Below, piece by piece: positions 13,758 to 22,766 of a stretch of DNA of 64,000 bases (within the stretch, counting starts at the first letter, position 1; each line of letters starts with the position of its first letter). The position numbers and the translations under genes are program-made. Below the pieces are notes generated by a model. That model saw only the letters and a list, made by a program, of their open reading frames with translations. It searched no databases and had not been told where the DNA came from. The stretch comes from Arsukibacterium perlucidum DSM 18276 (GTDB taxonomy: Bacteria > Pseudomonadota > Gammaproteobacteria > Enterobacterales > Alteromonadaceae): positions 124,001-188,000 of the forward strand of contig NZ_KB907704.1 in assembly GCF_000382165.1 (NCBI RefSeq), in the 5' to 3' direction.

Positions 13758-15515
13758 TTAGCTTGCTGGTCGCGGTTTTTTGCTTTTCAGTGCTTTTAGC
13801 AACAGCACATATTCATGTTGTTCGGCCTGGGACAGCTGTTTTAGTTTATCTTTTCGTTCCAGGGCTTCCAGCCGTTGTTGCAGGTATTGGTCTTCAATAG
13901 AGTGGAACGTATCCAGAAATTCGGCTGACAACTGCTCTGGTTCAATCTGATGTTGCCAGGCTGCCAGTTTCAAAAGGATGGCATGCTCTGGCAGATCCCG
14001 CCAGTATTCCAGCAGTTGTGCTGTGGTAAGCCCGGGCTTATCCAGTAAATGCTGCTGTACAGCCAGCAACAGATTAATGCCTGGGATCTCAGCACTGGCT
14101 AATTCGGGTGCGTATGGCATCACATTAACCAGTTCTGGTGTTTGCAGTAGCAAAGCAATAGCCCGGCGCATTGGCGTCATTTTAATGCTGGCTGGCGCTG
14201 GCCTTGCTTGCGACCGGTTAGTTACCGGTTTTAGCCGCTCACTAGGGCGGCCCAGTAAATTATCCAGTTTTTGCTGCAGGGTTTCCTGATAAAAGCTACT
14301 GGGGATCTGTTTGATTAGCTCACTGCCTTTGGCCATTAATGCCGATTTGCCACCGTCACTATTGGCATCAAACTCCTGCAATAAGTGCTCAAATAAATAC
14401 TGGCTTAGCGGTAGCGCTTGCTCTAAGCGCGCCATAAAGGCAGCTTTGCCTTCTTTTTGTACTAGTGAATCCGGGTCTTCGCCGTCAGGTAAAAATACAA
14501 AATTAAGTTCTACTCCGTCTTTTAACTGCGGCAGGGCGTTTTGTAAAGCCCGCCAGGCGGCATCGCGGCCAGCACGGTCGCCATCATAACAGCAAATTAC
14601 TTTCGGGCTGTAGCGGAACAGGGTATGCATTTGATCAGAGGTAGTAGCAGTACCTAGGCACGCCACGGCAAAGCGAATATCATGCTCGGCCAGTGCTACT
14701 ACATCCATATACCCTTCAACCACCAGCAGTTGTTTCAGATGACCAGGTTGCTGGCGCACCTGATACAGGCCGTAAAGTTCGCGACCTTTGTGAAATAGCC
14801 GGGTTTCCGGCGAGTTCAGGTATTTTGGCTGGCCATCATTTAAAATACGGCCACCAAAGGCGATAACCCGGCCACGTTTATCGTGAATAGGAAACATCAG
14901 CCGGTCGCGGAAAAAGTCATACTCGCGGCCGTTATCGTTACGGTTAACCAGCTTCAGCTCAATTAACTGCTCCCGTACCGCTTTGGGTTTGCCATTGCTA
15001 AGTTGCTTTAACACACCGTCCCAACCATCCGGGGCATAACCCAGCTGAAAGTCGCTGATGGTTTGCGGTGACAGGCCCCGTTTTTGCAAATATTGCTGCA
15101 CATTTGGGCCATTGGCATGTTGCTGCAGTTGCTGCTGGTAAAAATCAGCAGCTTGTTGCATCAGGCTGTAATCGTCGGCCTGGGCAGCCGGGCGGGCCGG
15201 GCCTTTACCTTGCTCGCGGGGCACGTCCATATGCAGCTGTTTGGCCAGCTCTTCAATGGCTTCGACAAATTCCAGTTGCTCAAATTCCATCATAAAGCTG
15301 ATGGCGTTGCCGTGTGCGCCACAACCAAAACAGTGATAAAACTGTTTATCCGGGCTGACAGTAAACGACGGGCTTTTTTCGTTATGGAACGGGCAACAGG
15401 CAGAGTAGTTTTTACTACCTGCTTTTTTAAGCGGTACACGTTGGTCGATCAGTTCGACGATATCTGTTCTGGCGAGCAGATCATCAATAAACTGACGGGG
15501 TATTTGTCCTGCCAC
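13758..15515 (-). CDS. dnaG: DNA primase
   Basis: 585 residues. An N-terminal CHC2 zinc finger (Cys41, His44, Cys62, Cys65 within CPFHNEKSPSF and YHCFGCG) precedes the catalytic core with its TOPRIM domain (VVEGYMDVVAL, then CYDGDRAGRDAAWRAL). The C-terminal ~150 residues form the helicase-binding domain that docks on DnaB. It makes RNA primers for lagging-strand synthesis. It lies between rpsU and rpoD; the two hairpins upstream of it are likely to lower its expression relative to rpsU, as in E. coli. Confidence 0.97.
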   Translation of the reverse strand: MAGQIPRQFIDDLLARTDIVELIDQRVPLKKAGSKNYSACCPFHNEKSPSFTVSPDKQFYHCFGCGAHGNAISFMMEFEQLEFVEAIEELAKQLHMDVPREQGKGPARPAAQADDYSLMQQAADFYQQQLQQHANGPNVQQYLQKRGLSPQTISDFQLGYAPDGWDGVLKQLSNGKPKAVREQLIELKLVNRNDNGREYDFFRDRLMFPIHDKRGRVIAFGGRILNDGQPKYLNSPETRLFHKGRELYGLYQVRQQPGHLKQLLVVEGYMDVVALAEHDIRFAVACLGTATTSDQMHTLFRYSPKVICCYDGDRAGRDAAWRALQNALPQLKDGVELNFVFLPDGEDPDSLVQKEGKAAFMARLEQALPLSQYLFEHLLQEFDANSDGGKSALMAKGSELIKQIPSSFYQETLQQKLDNLLGRPSERLKPVTNRSQARPAPASIKMTPMRRAIALLLQTPELVNVMPYAPELASAEIPGINLLLAVQQHLLDKPGLTTAQLLEYWRDLPEHAILLKLAAWQHQIEPEQLSAEFLDTFHSIEDQYLQQRLEALERKDKLKQLSQAEQHEYVLLLKALKSKKPRPAS

Positions 15516-15548
15516 TGATGTCCTTTATATGATTTCCAGAAAAAGACA

Positions 15549-15570
15549 AACCGTGCTCAAAGAACACGGT
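15549..15570 (-). terminator. Terminator-like hairpin between rpsU and dnaG
   Basis: ACCGTG (15550-15555) pairs with CACGGT (15565-15570). On the minus strand the stem is followed by TTTGTCTTTTT. The position matches the known partial terminator that separates rpsU from dnaG in E. coli and reduces primase expression. Confidence 0.65.
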
Positions 15571-15600
15571 GTGCAGATATCGGCCTGACGCCTGAGTGCG

Positions 15601-15642
15601 AACCTGCTTGCTGGAACCGCTATTGTGCGGTTGAGCAGGTTT
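15601..15642. repeat. Nested hairpin in the rpsU-dnaG spacer
   Basis: Outer arms AACCTGCT and AGCAGGTT enclose inner arms AACCGC and GCGGTT, giving a two-storey stem just after the rpsU stop. It may act as an RNA-processing or protection structure at the rpsU 3' end. Confidence 0.6.
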
Positions 15643-15660
15643 ACGCCGGTTGACTGTAAC

Positions 15661-15876
15661 TTAGTACAGGCGGATCCGACGTGCATTCTCGCGAGAAAGC
15701 TTTTTAGCGTGGCGTTTTACCGCTGCTGCTTTCTTGCGCTTACGAACCCAGGTAGGCTTCTCGTAAAATTCTTTTGCGCGTACATCAGCTAATACGCCAG
15801 CTTTTTCACAAGAGCGCTTAAAACGACGTAATGCAACGTCAAAGGGTTCGTTTTCTTTTACTTTAACAACAGGCAT
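15661..15876 (-). CDS. rpsU: 30S ribosomal protein bS21
   Basis: 71 residues, [20 protein letters not shown] at the start and a very basic C-terminal half ([20 protein letters not shown]), identical in length to E. coli S21. It binds near the anti-Shine-Dalgarno end of 16S rRNA and is needed for initiation. It is the first gene of the rpsU-dnaG-rpoD operon, divergent from tsaD across 238 bp that must contain both promoters. Confidence 0.98.
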   Translation of the reverse strand: MPVVKVKENEPFDVALRRFKRSCEKAGVLADVRAKEFYEKPTWVRKRKKAAAVKRHAKKLSRENARRIRLY

Positions 15877-16114
15877 TAAATTCTCACCTCGGTCAAACTT
15901 GGTTATCAGTAACCAATTACGATTAAAAATGGTGCGGCATTTTACGCAAAAACCCCCACCAATGTAAAGCGAATAAGTGATCTTAAATCAGATCTTCTGG
16001 CTCTGACAGGGGGAAGTCGTTACAATGCGCGCGTTAAAGGCCGGCAAGTGTACCTGAAGTTCCCGGCCAGATCCTACTATTTGCTGATTATTTAACACGA
16101 TTTTTAGGAAAGCG

Positions 16115-17128
16115 ATGCGCGTATTAGGTATAGAAACATCTTGTGATGAAACCGCAATTGCTGTCTATGATGGCGAAAAAGGCTTATTAAGCCATGTTTT
16201 GTACAGCCAAATTCCGCTGCATGCCGATTACGGTGGCGTGGTGCCTGAGCTGGCATCGCGCGATCATGTTAAAAAAACCCTGCCGTTAATAAAGCAAGCG
16301 CTGCAGCAGGCTGGCCTTAATGCCAGCGATATCGACGGCGTTGCCTATACCGCCGGGCCCGGTTTAGCCGGTGCGTTGTTAGTGGGGGCCACGATAGGCC
16401 GCAGTCTGGCTTATGCCTGGCAAAAACCGGCTTTGGCAGTGCACCATATGGAAGGCCACCTACTGGCACCGATGCTGGAAGATAACCCGCCACCCTTTCC
16501 GTTTTTAGCGCTGCTGGTATCTGGTGGTCATACCCAGCTGGTGGGGGTAGAGGGAATTGGCCGTTATCAGTTGCTGGGCGAATCGATAGATGATGCGGCC
16601 GGTGAGGCTTTTGATAAAACCGCAAAACTGATGGGTCTGGATTACCCCGGTGGCCCGCTGCTGGCTAAGCTGGCGTTAAAGGGGGACAGTAAAAAATATA
16701 AGTTTCCGCGGCCGATGACCGACCGGCCCGGGCTCGACTTCAGTTTTAGCGGCCTGAAAACCTCTGCTGCCAATGTTATTGCCAAAGAAGGCAACAGTGA
16801 GCAGGTGCAGGCTGACATTGCTGCGTCATTTCAGCAGGCAGTGGTTGATACCTTAGTAATTAAATGCGAGCGGGCACTGGAGCAAACCGGTTATCAGCGT
16901 TTGGTTATTGCCGGCGGGGTAAGCGCTAATATTTCGCTGCGCGAGCAACTGGCGGTGCTGTTAAAGCAGCGCGGTGGCGAGGTGTATTATCCGCGCAAAG
17001 AGTTTTGTACAGATAATGGCGCAATGATTGCCTATGCCGGCTATCAGCGGTTACAAGCCGGTCAGCAACAAGACCTGACCATCGGGGTAACGCCGCGCTG
17101 GCCAATGCAGGATTTAGCGCCGGTCTGA
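16115..17128 (+). CDS. tsaD: tRNA N6-threonylcarbamoyladenosine transferase TsaD
   Basis: 337 residues, ASKHA-fold enzyme. It transfers threonylcarbamoyl from TC-AMP to A37 of ANN-decoding tRNAs, working with TsaB and TsaE. The family metal site HMEGH is at His111 and His115; a third ligand lies in FCTDNGAM near residue 297. [19 protein letters not shown] is the canonical N-terminus. It is divergent from rpsU, a widely conserved arrangement. Downstream, before convergent plsY, is the long hairpin repeat at 17141-17270. Confidence 0.98.
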   Translation: MRVLGIETSCDETAIAVYDGEKGLLSHVLYSQIPLHADYGGVVPELASRDHVKKTLPLIKQALQQAGLNASDIDGVAYTAGPGLAGALLVGATIGRSLAYAWQKPALAVHHMEGHLLAPMLEDNPPPFPFLALLVSGGHTQLVGVEGIGRYQLLGESIDDAAGEAFDKTAKLMGLDYPGGPLLAKLALKGDSKKYKFPRPMTDRPGLDFSFSGLKTSAANVIAKEGNSEQVQADIAASFQQAVVDTLVIKCERALEQTGYQRLVIAGGVSANISLREQLAVLLKQRGGEVYYPRKEFCTDNGAMIAYAGYQRLQAGQQQDLTIGVTPRWPMQDLAPV

Positions 17129-17140
17129 ATAGAGAAAGAG

Positions 17141-17270
17141 CTATTAAAATAGGGGGGGTGGCTTCGGTTGCAACTCCCGCTTTGGCTCGCCACAGCAACT
17201 CGCTCGCGCTGGCGCACTCACTCAGACACTCTGTGGCGCCCAAATCGGGATTCCAACCTTGCTTTAATAG
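17141..17270. repeat. Long structured hairpin repeat, copy 1 (tsaD/plsY junction)
   Basis: Nested complementary arms span the whole convergent junction: CTATTAAA/TTTAATAG outermost (17141-17148, 17263-17270), GGTTG/CAACC (17166-17170, 17254-17258), CCCGCTTTGG/CCAAATCGGG (about 17177-17186, 17240-17249) and CGCCACAG/CTGTGGCG (17188-17195, 17231-17238). The central part contains AGCAACTCGCTCG and CACTCACTCAGACACT. A second copy at 56122-56214 shares the core but differs at paired positions in a compensatory way. It probably forms a bidirectional transcript-end structure. I do not recognise the family. Confidence 0.7.
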
Positions 17271-17292
17271 ATTTGTGTAGGGCTACTTAAAA

Positions 17293-17898
17293 TCACTCTC
17301 GAATGCGTTTGGACTTATCCCATACTTTGCTTTCTTTGCCCTGATACAGCCGGACAATATTCTGGCGGTGGCGGGCGATAATCAGAATGCTTAGCATCAG
17401 TACCGGCACGGTATATAAAGGTTTAATCCACCAGGTAAACAACGGCGCCAGCGCTACGGTAATAATAGCGGCTAACGATGAGTAACCACTTAACGCCACT
17501 AACAGCACCCAGCTGGCAATCAGCAAGCCGGCTAAATCCAGGCCAATTGGCATCATGGCACCAAAGGCGGTAGCAACCGCTTTGCCACCTTTAAAACCAA
17601 AAAATACCGGGTATATATGACCTAGACAGGCACAGATGGCGATAGCACCCAGCCAGAGGGGCTCGATTTGCAGAAAATACGAGCCCCAAACCGGAATAGT
17701 GCCTTTTAAAATATCGAACAGTAATACCAGTACGGCCGGGAAAGCACCGCCAAGGCGCAGCACATTGGTGGCGCCGGGGTTACCCGAGCCATGAAAACGC
17801 GGGTCGGGCAGGCGAAATAACTGACAAACCAGTACTGCTGATGACACCGAGCCTAATAAATAGGCGGCGAACATCATAATAACAATCAGCAGGGTCAT
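17293..17898 (-). CDS. plsY: Acyl-phosphate:glycerol-3-phosphate acyltransferase PlsY
   Basis: 201 residues, integral membrane with about five helices. The family motifs are present: [13 protein letters not shown], the glycine-rich [12 protein letters not shown] and [12 protein letters not shown] loops that bind acyl phosphate and glycerol-3-phosphate. It makes lysophosphatidic acid, the first step of phospholipid synthesis; PlsC at 40611 performs the next acylation. It lies convergent to tsaD and divergent from folB. Confidence 0.97.
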   Translation of the reverse strand: MTLLIVIMMFAAYLLGSVSSAVLVCQLFRLPDPRFHGSGNPGATNVLRLGGAFPAVLVLLFDILKGTIPVWGSYFLQIEPLWLGAIAICACLGHIYPVFFGFKGGKAVATAFGAMMPIGLDLAGLLIASWVLLVALSGYSSLAAIITVALAPLFTWWIKPLYTVPVLMLSILIIARHRQNIVRLYQGKESKVWDKSKRIRE

Positions 17899-18035
17899 TT
17901 CGACGGTTCCTCAGCACCAGTTTTTGCGATAAGATTGCGGCTCGCTATACGGCAGCAGAATAAAGGCTTGGTGGCTTTTTACCTATCCGACCAGCCTACC
18001 TGAAACGAAAAATAACGCAATCCGGATTTAACTGA

Positions 18036-18425
18036 ATGGACATAGTTTTTATAAAACAGCTACAAGTCGATACCGTTATTGGGGTATACGACTGGGAGAA
18101 ATCCATTCAGCAGCGGTTGTTGCTTGATTTGGCCCTTACCGCAGACCAACGCGTTGCTGCAGCCAGAGATGATATCAGCCTTACTCTGGATTACGCCGTA
18201 ATTGCAGAAAAAGTAACAGCGCTGATTACTGCCCAGCCGATAGAACTGATTGAAACCGTTGCTGAAAAGGTGGCTACTATGTTGTTGACTGAATTTGCTA
18301 CCAGCAAAGTGGAGGTGACAGTCAGCAAGCCCGGTGCGGTCGCGCAGGCGCAAACGGTCGGGGTACATATTGTCCGCAGTGCGCCAGTGGCACCCGCTGC
18401 AACAGACTCGCAGGGACCCGCCTGA
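18036..18425 (+). CDS. folB: Dihydroneopterin aldolase
   Basis: 129 residues. MDIVFIKQLQVDTVIGVYDWE at the N-terminus and LTLDYAVIAEKVTALI with ELIETVAEKVA in the middle are the FolB pattern (catalytic Lys near residue 103, VTVSKPGA). It converts dihydroneopterin to 6-hydroxymethyldihydropterin plus glycolaldehyde in folate synthesis. Its stop overlaps the folK start (TGATG at 18423-18427), so consecutive pathway enzymes are co-translated. The C-terminus carries an Ala/Pro-rich tail of about 12 residues. Confidence 0.96.
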   Translation: MDIVFIKQLQVDTVIGVYDWEKSIQQRLLLDLALTADQRVAAARDDISLTLDYAVIAEKVTALITAQPIELIETVAEKVATMLLTEFATSKVEVTVSKPGAVAQAQTVGVHIVRSAPVAPAATDSQGPA

Positions 18426-18916
18426 TGGCCCGTATTTTTATCAGTATTGGCAGTAATACTGAGCGTGATCACTATATCAGGGCCGGTGTATTGTCGTTGC
18501 AGCAGTATTTTGGTGAAGTGCAACTCTCTTCAGTATATGAAAGCGAAGCCGTCGGCTTTAATGGTGATGCTTTTTATAATCTGGTAGCCGCCACTGACAC
18601 CGAATTAACTATTGCTGATTGTGTACAAGTGCTAAAACAAATTGAAGACAGCAACGGCCGCATTCGTGGTGCTGAGAAATTCTGTGGCCGCACTCTCGAT
18701 TTAGATTTGCTGACCTACGATCAAGTGGTGTGTCAGCAACCTGTTATCCTGCCGCGTGGTGAAATTACCGAAAATGCCTTTGTATTATGGCCAATGGCTG
18801 AACTGGCGCCGCACGCCATTCATCCGTTAACCAAACTAAGCTATGCCGAGATGTGGCAGGCTTACCCCAAAACAAAACAAAAAATCTGGCCAGTGCCTTT
18901 TCCATGGAGTGAATAA
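18425..18916 (+). CDS. folK: 6-hydroxymethyldihydropterin pyrophosphokinase
   Basis: 163 residues. [33 protein letters not shown] and the [12 protein letters not shown] loop (Mg2+-binding Asp residues) identify FolK, which transfers pyrophosphate from ATP to hydroxymethyldihydropterin for the FolP reaction. It overlaps folB by one base and is followed two bases later by uppP, forming a folB-folK-uppP operon. Confidence 0.96.
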   Translation: MARIFISIGSNTERDHYIRAGVLSLQQYFGEVQLSSVYESEAVGFNGDAFYNLVAATDTELTIADCVQVLKQIEDSNGRIRGAEKFCGRTLDLDLLTYDQVVCQQPVILPRGEITENAFVLWPMAELAPHAIHPLTKLSYAEMWQAYPKTKQKIWPVPFPWSE

Positions 18917-18918
18917 CG

Positions 18919-19725
18919 TTGAGTACAGTGGAAGTTATTATTTTAGCGATAATTCAGGGTATTACAGAGTTTTTACCTATTTCGTCTTCTGCGCACCTTA
19001 TTTTGCCGTCAGCCATTTTTGGCTGGCAGGATCAGGGTATTGCATTTGATGTGGCAGTGCATGTTGGCACCTTACTGGCCGTGATGCTGTACTTCCGGCA
19101 GGATATAGGCCGTTTAACCGTGGGCTGGTTGCAAAGCCTTGGCGGCAGGCACAGCACCGACAGCAAACTGGCCTGGTGGGTTATTCTGGCGACGATACCC
19201 GCCGGTTTGGCGGGTCTGCTGGCGGCAGATTATATTGAAACTTACTTACGTTCACCCTGGGTGCTGGCTGCAACCACCATCATATTCGGTCTGGCGCTAT
19301 GGTGGGCCGATGCTACCGCAAAACAACAACAAAGTATGGAGCAGCTAAGCTGGCAGCAGTCACTGTTTATCGGGGTTGCGCAGGCTATCTCTTTGATCCC
19401 CGGCACCTCACGTTCCGGCATTACCATGACTGCGGCTATGTTACTTGGGTTGGATAAAGTCAGCGCCGCCCGTTTCTCGTTTTTATTGTCGATTCCAATT
19501 ATCGTGTTAAGTGGCGGCTATCAGGCCAGCAAATTGCTGGCGGAGCCTGAGCGCTTTGACATCGCCGGTATTTTGCTGGGGATGGGTCTGGCCTTTATCA
19601 GTGCCATAATTTGTATTCACTTCTTTTTGAAAATTATCAGCCGGATGGGCATGCTGCCCTTTGTTATTTACCGGCTGTTGTTAGGGATAGGGCTGATAAT
19701 TTTCCTAAGCTGGTATCCCGTTTAA
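18919..19725 (+). CDS. uppP: Undecaprenyl-diphosphatase UppP (BacA)
   Basis: 268 residues, polytopic membrane protein. [15 protein letters not shown] and the later [20 protein letters not shown] are the two BacA motifs whose Glu, Ser and Arg residues form the active site. It dephosphorylates undecaprenyl pyrophosphate to recycle the peptidoglycan/O-antigen lipid carrier and gives bacitracin tolerance. The start is taken as TTG 18919 (GGAGTG upstream; family proteins begin MSTxE), with GTG 18928 as an alternative. Confidence 0.97.
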   Translation: MSTVEVIILAIIQGITEFLPISSSAHLILPSAIFGWQDQGIAFDVAVHVGTLLAVMLYFRQDIGRLTVGWLQSLGGRHSTDSKLAWWVILATIPAGLAGLLAADYIETYLRSPWVLAATTIIFGLALWWADATAKQQQSMEQLSWQQSLFIGVAQAISLIPGTSRSGITMTAAMLLGLDKVSAARFSFLLSIPIIVLSGGYQASKLLAEPERFDIAGILLGMGLAFISAIICIHFFLKIISRMGMLPFVIYRLLLGIGLIIFLSWYPV

Positions 19726-19729
19726 GGTA

Positions 19730-20971
19730 CTACCCGCTGTGAGCATCCTGCCAGGCCCGTTTTGCTGTGCTGATAGCAGCTAAACGGGCCTTTTGTAATT
19801 CAGCGCCAATGGCTTCGCCCTGCAGGCCCTTGGCGACTATTTCCCGGACATTAACCGCCAGTGCAGCTGTCGCCAGTTGTTGCAGGTAATCCGCTTGTGG
19901 ATACTGTGCTTGTTCAAAGCCGGTGCGGCCGCGCAAGTCTGCTGTGCAGCATAACAACATATCATCTAACCGCTGTGGTTTGCGCCACAGATCAATACCA
20001 TTAAACAGTTTTAATACGGTTGCCGGTTTTAATTCACGGGCTTTATGCACCAGCTGATGATACTCGCAGACTAACAGTGCCAATTCTTTGCAATCGTTGG
20101 GTACCCGCAGCCGCTGACACAGCTGGTTAATTAACGCCAGGCCAGTATATTCGTGGCCATGATGCGACGGTAATAGTTCAGCTTTGGTTACCCCTTTACC
20201 TAAGTCATGCACCAGCGCAGCAAAGCGGATGTCCAGTCTTTCAGACAGCGCGGCTGCCTGCTTAAGCACCAGCAGGGTATGAATGCCGGTATCAATTTCC
20301 GGATGCCATTTTTCTGGTTGCGGTACGCCCCACAGCGCAGCCAGTTCGGGCATTAAAGCTTTGAGCGCACCGCAGTCATATAACAGCTTAAAATAAGCAG
20401 TGGGGCTTTGGCTGCTAAGTGCTTTGGCGGTTTCCTGCCACACCCGCTCCGGGCTTAAGGTATTAAGCTCGCCGCTATCACTTAGCTTAGCCATCAACGC
20501 CAGGGTTTCATCTGCCACGCTAAAACCTAAATGGGCATAACGGGCATAAAAGCGGGCAACCCGCAGTACCCTGAGCGGATCTTCAGCAAAGGCGTCTGAG
20601 ACATGGCGCAAAATTTTCTGCTGTATATCCGCCCGGCCGTTATAAGGGTCGATGAAGTTGCCATTGCTGTCCTTAGCGATAGCATTAATGGTTAAATCAC
20701 GCCGTTGTAAATCCTGCTCCAGCGTAACATCCGGTGCGGCATAGACGCTAAAGCCGGTATAGCCTTTACCATTTTTGCGCTCGGTACGGGCCAGTGCATG
20801 TTCTTCTTTGGTTTTTGGGTGCAGGAATACCGGAAAGTCTTTACCCACCTGCTGATAGCCTGCGGCCAGCATTTGCTCTGGGGTAGCACCTGTTACTACC
20901 CAGTCCCGTTCATGAAATGGATAGCCTAACAGCTCGTCCCTTACGGCACCGCCCACAAGATATATCTGCAC
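19730..20971 (-). CDS. cca: CCA-adding tRNA nucleotidyltransferase with HD domain
   Basis: About 413 residues. The class II nucleotidyltransferase head ([13 protein letters not shown], then [14 protein letters not shown]), the [10 protein letters not shown] and template-like [16 protein letters not shown] segments, and an HD phosphohydrolase domain (ALVHDLGKG) match the multifunctional gammaproteobacterial Cca, which builds and repairs tRNA 3' CCA ends. I place the start at GTG 20971 because AGGAAA lies just upstream and E. coli Cca begins at the same place ([12 protein letters not shown]); ATG 21001 would add 10 residues with no clear ribosome-binding site. It is convergent with uppP, 4 bp apart. 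Confidence 0.96.
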   Translation of the reverse strand: MQIYLVGGAVRDELLGYPFHERDWVVTGATPEQMLAAGYQQVGKDFPVFLHPKTKEEHALARTERKNGKGYTGFSVYAAPDVTLEQDLQRRDLTINAIAKDSNGNFIDPYNGRADIQQKILRHVSDAFAEDPLRVLRVARFYARYAHLGFSVADETLALMAKLSDSGELNTLSPERVWQETAKALSSQSPTAYFKLLYDCGALKALMPELAALWGVPQPEKWHPEIDTGIHTLLVLKQAAALSERLDIRFAALVHDLGKGVTKAELLPSHHGHEYTGLALINQLCQRLRVPNDCKELALLVCEYHQLVHKARELKPATVLKLFNGIDLWRKPQRLDDMLLCCTADLRGRTGFEQAQYPQADYLQQLATAALAVNVREIVAKGLQGEAIGAELQKARLAAISTAKRAWQDAHSG

Positions 20972-21050
20972 ATGCTTTCCTGATTGCTTATTTTTTGCCA
21001 TTATAGCGCCGTCAGTCTAATTTGCAGCGCTATTAACGCAGGATGCTTTG

Positions 21051-21986
21051 ATGTATACCGGTTTTTTCGGTTTAACCAGCCCCCCTTTTTCCATTGCCCC
21101 GAATCCGGACTTTATGTATCTGGGCGCGCGGCATACCGAGGCATTGGCGCATTTACGCTATGGTTTGGGCGATGCAGGAGGCTTTGTGCTGCTTACCGGC
21201 GAAGTGGGTACCGGCAAAACCACGGTGTCCCGCTCGTTGTTGCAAGAGCTGGATACTGATACTGATGTGGCTTTTATTCTTAACCCGACCTTATCTGAGT
21301 TGGAGCTGCTGGCCGCCATTTGTGATGAACTGAAAATTCGCTATAAAAAAGCCGATGCCAGTTTAAAGTTGCTGGGCGATAAAATTACCCAACGCTTACA
21401 AAAGAATCATCAGGCGGGTAAAAAAACCATTTTAATTATTGATGAAGCGCAGCACCTGCAACCGGCAGTACTGGAGCAGCTCAGGCTGTTAACTAATCTG
21501 GAAACCAATACCAAGAAGTTACTGCAGGTAATTTTAATTGGCCAGCCAGAACTGCAGCAGCTGCTGCAGCGCAATGACCTGCGCCAGTTAGCACAGCGGA
21601 TCACTGCCCGTTATCATCTGCTACCGCTGGATTTAAACGAAGTGCAGCACTATTTAAAATATCGCCTGCAGGTAGCGGGCTGCAGCCGGCCAGTGTTCAG
21701 CAGTAAAGCGGTTACTGCGCTGTATCAGCATAGCGGCGGCATCCCCAGATTACTGAATTTACTGGCTGACCGCGCCATGCTGGCCGCCTACAGCCAGCAA
21801 AAGCCAATGGTAGAAGTGGCTCAGGTACAACGCGCGGCTACTGAAGTGTTGCCACTGAACCAGCAAGCTGCCAGTGGTGTCGGCCGTCTTGCCGTACCCG
21901 GTTGGTTTTGGCCGTTGCTGGCAGGCACCGGTATTGTCGTTGGGTTTTTGCTGGCAATGGTACTACTGCCAATAATCAGAGGTTAA
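21051..21986 (+). CDS. gspA: GspA/ExeA-type AAA+ ATPase, short form
   Basis: 311 residues. Walker A GEVGTGKTT at about 50-58, Walker B ILIIDEAQHLQP, sensor and arginine-finger motifs of the ExeA/GspA family, and a C-terminal transmembrane helix (about 280-305). ExeA couples ATP hydrolysis to insertion of the type II secretion secretin through peptidoglycan. Unlike Aeromonas ExeA (about 550 residues), this protein ends right after the membrane helix, so the periplasmic peptidoglycan-binding domain is absent. The ATG at 21051 has AGGA upstream. The next gene is gspB, 2 bp downstream. Confidence 0.88.
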   Translation: MYTGFFGLTSPPFSIAPNPDFMYLGARHTEALAHLRYGLGDAGGFVLLTGEVGTGKTTVSRSLLQELDTDTDVAFILNPTLSELELLAAICDELKIRYKKADASLKLLGDKITQRLQKNHQAGKKTILIIDEAQHLQPAVLEQLRLLTNLETNTKKLLQVILIGQPELQQLLQRNDLRQLAQRITARYHLLPLDLNEVQHYLKYRLQVAGCSRPVFSSKAVTALYQHSGGIPRLLNLLADRAMLAAYSQQKPMVEVAQVQRAATEVLPLNQQAASGVGRLAVPGWFWPLLAGTGIVVGFLLAMVLLPIIRG

Positions 21987-21988
21987 CA

Positions 21989-22744
21989 GTGTCAATTTTA
22001 ATGGATGCATTGAAACAACAGGTAGAGCCAAACGCTGGCATAGTGGCTGCACCTGCGGCTAAAGGTTGGCGCAATCTGGCGTTATTGCTGGGGTTTATGC
22101 TGGCGCTGGTGCTGGGCTTTGTGTTGGCCAGTTGGTGGCAAAGCGTCGCTGTGCCAAAGGCCAGCACGTTGCCAACGGCCAGTGTACAGCCTGCACCTGA
22201 ACTTGCTGATAGCAGCACTATTGTCGCGGCACTGGTCAGCGCCGAACCAGAACCCGAATCTGTAGCAAAAATTACCTTACAGCGACCTGTACAGGAACAG
22301 TTGCAACCGCAACCCAGGGTTGTCAGCGTTACCGCGCCGGCAGCAGAACAAGCATCTCATCAAGTTACAGCACAACCTGCTGCGACAACACAGCCCGAGG
22401 TTGAGGTGTCCGATGAGTTGCGTCAGCGTTTTGCCTCTGCGATGGCTGCCAGCGAGATTGACAGGCGCCAGCCACAGCCAGCACTGCGCGCAATGGGTGC
22501 CCCGGCCAAAGATATCAGTGAGCTGCCACCAACATTGCAACGGCAAATTCCGCCACTGCGCTTTGAAGCCCATGTGTATGCGACCCAAAGCTCACAGCGC
22601 TGGATTAAGGTTAATGGTAAAAGCTTACAGGAAGGGCAGTGGGTAACTGCGGATATCCGGTTAAAGGAAATAACTCCTCAATTCGTGTTGCTGGAAATGG
22701 GCTCTGAACTGTTCAGCATGCCGGCGCTAACCGACTACAACTGA
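21989..22744 (+). CDS. gspB: GspB/ExeB-type secretin-assembly protein
   Basis: 251 residues from GTG 21989 (AGAGG upstream; MSILMDALKQQ is the family start). One transmembrane helix (about 29-47), a long Pro/Ala/Gln-rich periplasmic linker, and a C-terminal GspB_C domain (about 190-250: PPLRFEAHVYATQSSQRWIK, then VNGKSL, EGQWV, LLEMGSELFSMPAL). With GspA it helps build or stabilise the type II secretion outer-membrane channel. No other gsp genes are in the window. Confidence 0.88.
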   Translation: MSILMDALKQQVEPNAGIVAAPAAKGWRNLALLLGFMLALVLGFVLASWWQSVAVPKASTLPTASVQPAPELADSSTIVAALVSAEPEPESVAKITLQRPVQEQLQPQPRVVSVTAPAAEQASHQVTAQPAATTQPEVEVSDELRQRFASAMAASEIDRRQPQPALRAMGAPAKDISELPPTLQRQIPPLRFEAHVYATQSSQRWIKVNGKSLQEGQWVTADIRLKEITPQFVLLEMGSELFSMPALTDYN

Positions 22745-22766
22745 TTAGTCGTCCTTACTAAACCGG

